Below, piece by piece: positions 6,230-7,954 of a DNA stretch of 7,954 nucleotides. The stretch is from Pseudomonadota bacterium (GTDB taxonomy: Bacteria; Pseudomonadota; Alphaproteobacteria; Rhizobiales; Xanthobacteraceae), in contig JAEZMT010000380.1 in assembly GCA_023442085.1 (NCBI GenBank), forward strand, positions 1 through 7,954. The letters run 5' to 3'. Under the pieces are notes generated by a model that saw nothing but the letters and a program-made list of their open reading frames with translations, ran no database searches and had not been told where the DNA came from. The position numbers were made by a program, and so were the translations under genes. Each line of letters starts with the position of its first letter. Within the stretch, counting starts at the first letter, position 1.

Positions 6230-6715
6230 ATGGATAAACGCGAACAAGCCATGCGCAGCATTGTCATCGCGGCCTTGGGCTTTGCCGCACTCCTCCCCGC
6301 CGCCCTTGTGGCGGCGCCCGCCGCCGCCCAGCAGCTCACCGCCGATCAGGCGCGTGACTTCGTGGTCGGCCGCACCTTCTCGTTCACCTGCTTCGAAGGC
6401 TCCAAGGGCGCCGGACGCGTTTATGCGGACGGCTCCGTCGCCGGCATGATCACTTTGCGCGAGGCGCCGCCGCGCTTCGTGCGCCTGCCGCCCAACACGC
6501 TGCGCGTGCGTGGCGAGAATGTCTGCGGCTTCGTGAAGGGCATGACCTTCGAGCCCTGCTTCGATCTGGTGAAGACCGGGCAGAACTCCTTCCGCGGTTC
6601 GCTCGCCGGCATCCAGACCATGTGGTGCGAGTTCGTCGGCACCAGCGGCGACGGCCAGCAGGTGGCCTCGCGCCGTTCCAAGTCAAAGCGCACCACGGAA
6701 GCCGCTGCGGACTGA
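6230..6715 (+). CDS. Exported small protein with four cysteines, unknown function
   Basis: A 161-residue protein that I do not recognise by family. The start at 6230 (MDKREQAMRS) is preferred slightly over the ATG at 6251 (MRSIVIAA); both give a Sec signal peptide with a long Ala/Leu core and cleavage near AAA-QQ, and neither has a strong ribosome site. The mature part is about 125 residues and seems to be beta-rich. It contains four Cys (in SFTCFEG, ENVCGFV, FEPCFDL and MWCEF), consistent with two disulfides in the periplasm. The first conserved-looking segment is LTADQARDFVVGRTFSFTC, a form common in small Rhizobiales hypothetical proteins. A polar, basic tail follows (about 146-161). A TTGACA at 6186-6191 could be a -35, but no clear -10 follows. 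It is convergent with the LysR gene, 11 bases between the two stop codons. Confidence 0.75.
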   Translation: MDKREQAMRSIVIAALGFAALLPAALVAAPAAAQQLTADQARDFVVGRTFSFTCFEGSKGAGRVYADGSVAGMITLREAPPRFVRLPPNTLRVRGENVCGFVKGMTFEPCFDLVKTGQNSFRGSLAGIQTMWCEFVGTSGDGQQVASRRSKSKRTTEAAAD

Positions 6716-6726
6716 TCGCCGCTCTC

Positions 6727-7641
6727 TCAGCCCGCGGCCGCTGCGGGCTGGTCCTCGATCCCCTCGATCCGCCCCCTGAGCTTGCCGATCTCCCGGCCGG
6801 CGTGCTCCATGAAGGTGCGCACCCGCGCCGTGGCCTTGATGTCGGGGTGGGTGAGCAGCCACAGACCTGATTCCAGCTCGTTCTGCCGTCCCATCAGCTG
6901 GACGAGGCCGGGCGTGACCGCCGCGATGAAGCAGGGCAGCAGCGCCAGCCCCATCCCCGCCGCCGCCGCCTCCGCAAGGCCGAGCACGGTGTTCACCCGA
7001 TAGATGATCTTCTCGTCGCCCACCCGCTCGCGCAGCCATTTGGCGGGCTTGATGGCGCCGAGATTGTCGGAGAAGCCGATCCAGTCGTGGCGCCTGAAAT
7101 CGGCGGGATCGAGCGGGCCGGCGATGTCGTGGGCCGCGCTGCCATAGATGCCCCACGCGATGGACGCCATGCGCCGCCCCACCAGCGTGTCGCCCGGCCG
7201 GTCGCTGGCGCGGATGGCGACATCGGCGTCGCGCTTGGACAGGCTGAGCGACTGGTTGGAGATCACCACGTCCAGCCGGATTTCCGGATAGGCCTGCCGG
7301 AAGGAGGCGAAGATGGGCGTGAGCATGTGGACCAGCAGCGTGTCGTTGGTGGTCACGCGCAGTTCGCCGGACGGCCGCAGGTCCTGGCCCGTGATGCGGC
7401 GCTCCACCGCCAGCACCTCGTCCGCCATGTGCTCGGCGAGGCGCACCATCTCCTCGCCCATGGGGGTCGGCACGTAGCCGGCGCGCGCCCGCTCGAACAG
7501 CCGGGCGCCCAATTGCTGCTCCAGCGTGCCGAGGCGGCGGAAGACGGTTGAATGGTTGACGGCCAATTGTTCAGCGGCGCCGGCCAGGGAGCCGGTTTCG
7601 GCGATGGCCCGGACCAGCCGGAAATCGTCCCACGGAATCAT
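6727..7641 (-). CDS. LysR-type transcriptional regulator
   Basis: A 304-residue DNA-binding regulator of usual LysR length. The N-terminal winged helix-turn-helix is clear: WDDFRLVRAIAETGSLAGAA (4-23), then the recognition region LAVNHSTVFRRLGTLEQQLGARLFER (26-51) and GYVPTPMGEEM (55-65). A linker helix leads to the periplasmic-binding-protein-like effector domain (about 89-290), which starts with SGELRVTTND and includes DADVAIRASDRP (138-149) and a GLAEAAAAGMGLALLPCF segment (221-238). The ATG at 7641 has GAGGG about ten bases upstream. The C-terminal tail is Ala-rich. It is divergent from the DoxX-family gene with 122 bases between, the classic arrangement for a LysR protein controlling its neighbour and itself. 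The effector is unknown. Confidence 0.93.
   Translation of the reverse strand: MIPWDDFRLVRAIAETGSLAGAAEQLAVNHSTVFRRLGTLEQQLGARLFERARAGYVPTPMGEEMVRLAEHMADEVLAVERRITGQDLRPSGELRVTTNDTLLVHMLTPIFASFRQAYPEIRLDVVISNQSLSLSKRDADVAIRASDRPGDTLVGRRMASIAWGIYGSAAHDIAGPLDPADFRRHDWIGFSDNLGAIKPAKWLRERVGDEKIIYRVNTVLGLAEAAAAGMGLALLPCFIAAVTPGLVQLMGRQNELESGLWLLTHPDIKATARVRTFMEHAGREIGKLRGRIEGIEDQPAAAAG
6729..6749. terminator. Hairpin at the convergent gene ends
   Basis: Perfect 7-bp arms AGCCCGC (6729-6735) and GCGGGCT (6743-6749) with a 7-base loop. It overlaps the last codons of the LysR gene and lies 13 bases beyond the stop codon of the four-cysteine protein gene, so it could act as that gene's 3' hairpin. 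No T-run follows, and it is also constrained by coding for the Ala-rich tail. Confidence 0.35.
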
Positions 7642-7666
7642 GGAGCGGCGACCCTCGGGAAAGTGA

Positions 7667-7699
7667 TTTGCGCAGATGCAAACTCGATCAGGATCTGAT
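7667..7699. promoter_or_regulatory. Candidate LysR binding region between the regulator and DoxX genes
   Basis: Two dyads lie close together in the 122-bp divergent gap: TTTGC-N6-GCAAA (7667-7682) and ATCAG-N3-CTGAT (7687-7699). LysR proteins usually bind imperfect dyads, with a T-N11-A core, near the divergent promoters; the first dyad is of that size, although its symmetric T and A are 10 or 12 bases apart. No promoter hexamers are clear enough to annotate. A shorter palindrome, GGTGCCACC, lies at 7735-7743. Confidence 0.45.
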
Positions 7700-7763
7700 G
7701 AGTATGGCCGTGCATGAGAGCGAAAGCTAGATGTGGTGCCACCTTAAACCGGAGTTCACTCCC

Positions 7764-7954
7764 ATGGTCGATACCCGCACCGCTCCCTACGGCCTCTTCA
7801 TCCTCCGCCTTGCCCTCGGCATCATGTGGCTGTCGCACGGCCTGATGAAGATTTTCGTGTTCACCGTCCCCGGCTTCGCCGGCTTCCTCTCCAGCAAGAT
7901 GGGTGTGCCCGGCGCCCTCGCCATCCCCTTCATCGCCATCGAAATCGGCGGCGG
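7764..7954 (+). CDS. DoxX-family membrane protein, N-terminal part
   Basis: The gene runs off the right edge; 63 residues are visible. The ATG at 7764 follows GGAG (7751-7754) at nine bases. The sequence YGLFILRLALGIMWLSHGLMKIFVF (9-33) is the first helix and loop of the DoxX family (the LRLALGxxxLxHGxxK pattern), followed by TVPGFAGFLSSKMGVPGALA and the start of the second helix (IPFIAIEIGG). Family members are small four-helix inner-membrane proteins, named after a thiosulfate:quinone oxidoreductase subunit, but most bacterial copies have no proven activity. The divergent LysR gene is its likely regulator. No catalytic claim is made. Confidence 0.88.
   Translation, partial: MVDTRTAPYGLFILRLALGIMWLSHGLMKIFVFTVPGFAGFLSSKMGVPGALAIPFIAIEIGG

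Noticed and set aside
4743..7720. The 8-mer CATGAGAG occurs both in the MFS leader (4743) and in the LysR-DoxX gap (7713), hinting at a shared regulator
   Set aside because: Only one half-site is shared, and the second arm is absent at 7713; an 8-base match is too short to carry weight.
1..7954. Possible defence island, biosynthetic cluster, prophage or insertion sequence
   Set aside because: No transposase, integrase, terminal repeats, nuclease or toxin-antitoxin genes, or multi-enzyme cluster is visible, and codon style is uniform across the genes.

Overview
The window is GC-rich chromosomal DNA from a probable alphaproteobacterium, most likely of the order Hyphomicrobiales/Rhizobiales. 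That placement is inferred from the base composition, the protein styles (an ACS-type major facilitator transporter, a Spy/CpxP-like LTXXQ protein, a LysR-DoxX pair) and a gene for formaldehyde-activating enzyme (Fae), which points to tetrahydromethanopterin-linked one-carbon metabolism. Xanthobacteraceae or Methylobacterium-like relatives would fit, but the genus cannot be fixed from the sequence alone. I see no mobile element, CRISPR array, tRNA, rRNA or phage gene. No stretch longer than about 200 bases lacks a gene.

Layout, left to right. The window opens inside an MFS transporter (C-terminal half only, + strand). It is followed by a 100-residue two-helix membrane protein (+, GTG start with a good Shine-Dalgarno). 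Converging on these from the minus strand is a two-gene run: a secreted glycoside-hydrolase-like TIM-barrel protein with a C-terminal Ig/PKD-like domain, then fae 49 bp downstream. Divergent from the hydrolase is a calcineurin-type metallophosphoesterase (+). Next come a periplasmic LTXXQ (Spy/CpxP-like) protein with a His/Gly-rich tail, a complete 12-helix MFS transporter, and a small exported four-cysteine protein of unknown function, all on + and each with its own leader region. On the minus strand, convergent with the last of these, is a LysR-type regulator. It is divergent from a DoxX-family membrane protein that runs off the right edge.

The genes form several short transcription units rather than one pathway. 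The clearest functional statements are Fae (cytoplasmic formaldehyde capture onto tetrahydromethanopterin) and the LysR/DoxX divergent pair, where the regulator probably controls its neighbour. The most notable non-coding structure is the leader of the complete MFS gene, which holds two separate 6-5-6 inverted repeats, one of them just downstream of a plausible promoter. Strong hairpins follow the LTXXQ gene and this MFS gene. I found no convincing evidence of a previously undescribed multi-gene system; the window looks like ordinary chromosome with a few points worth checking.
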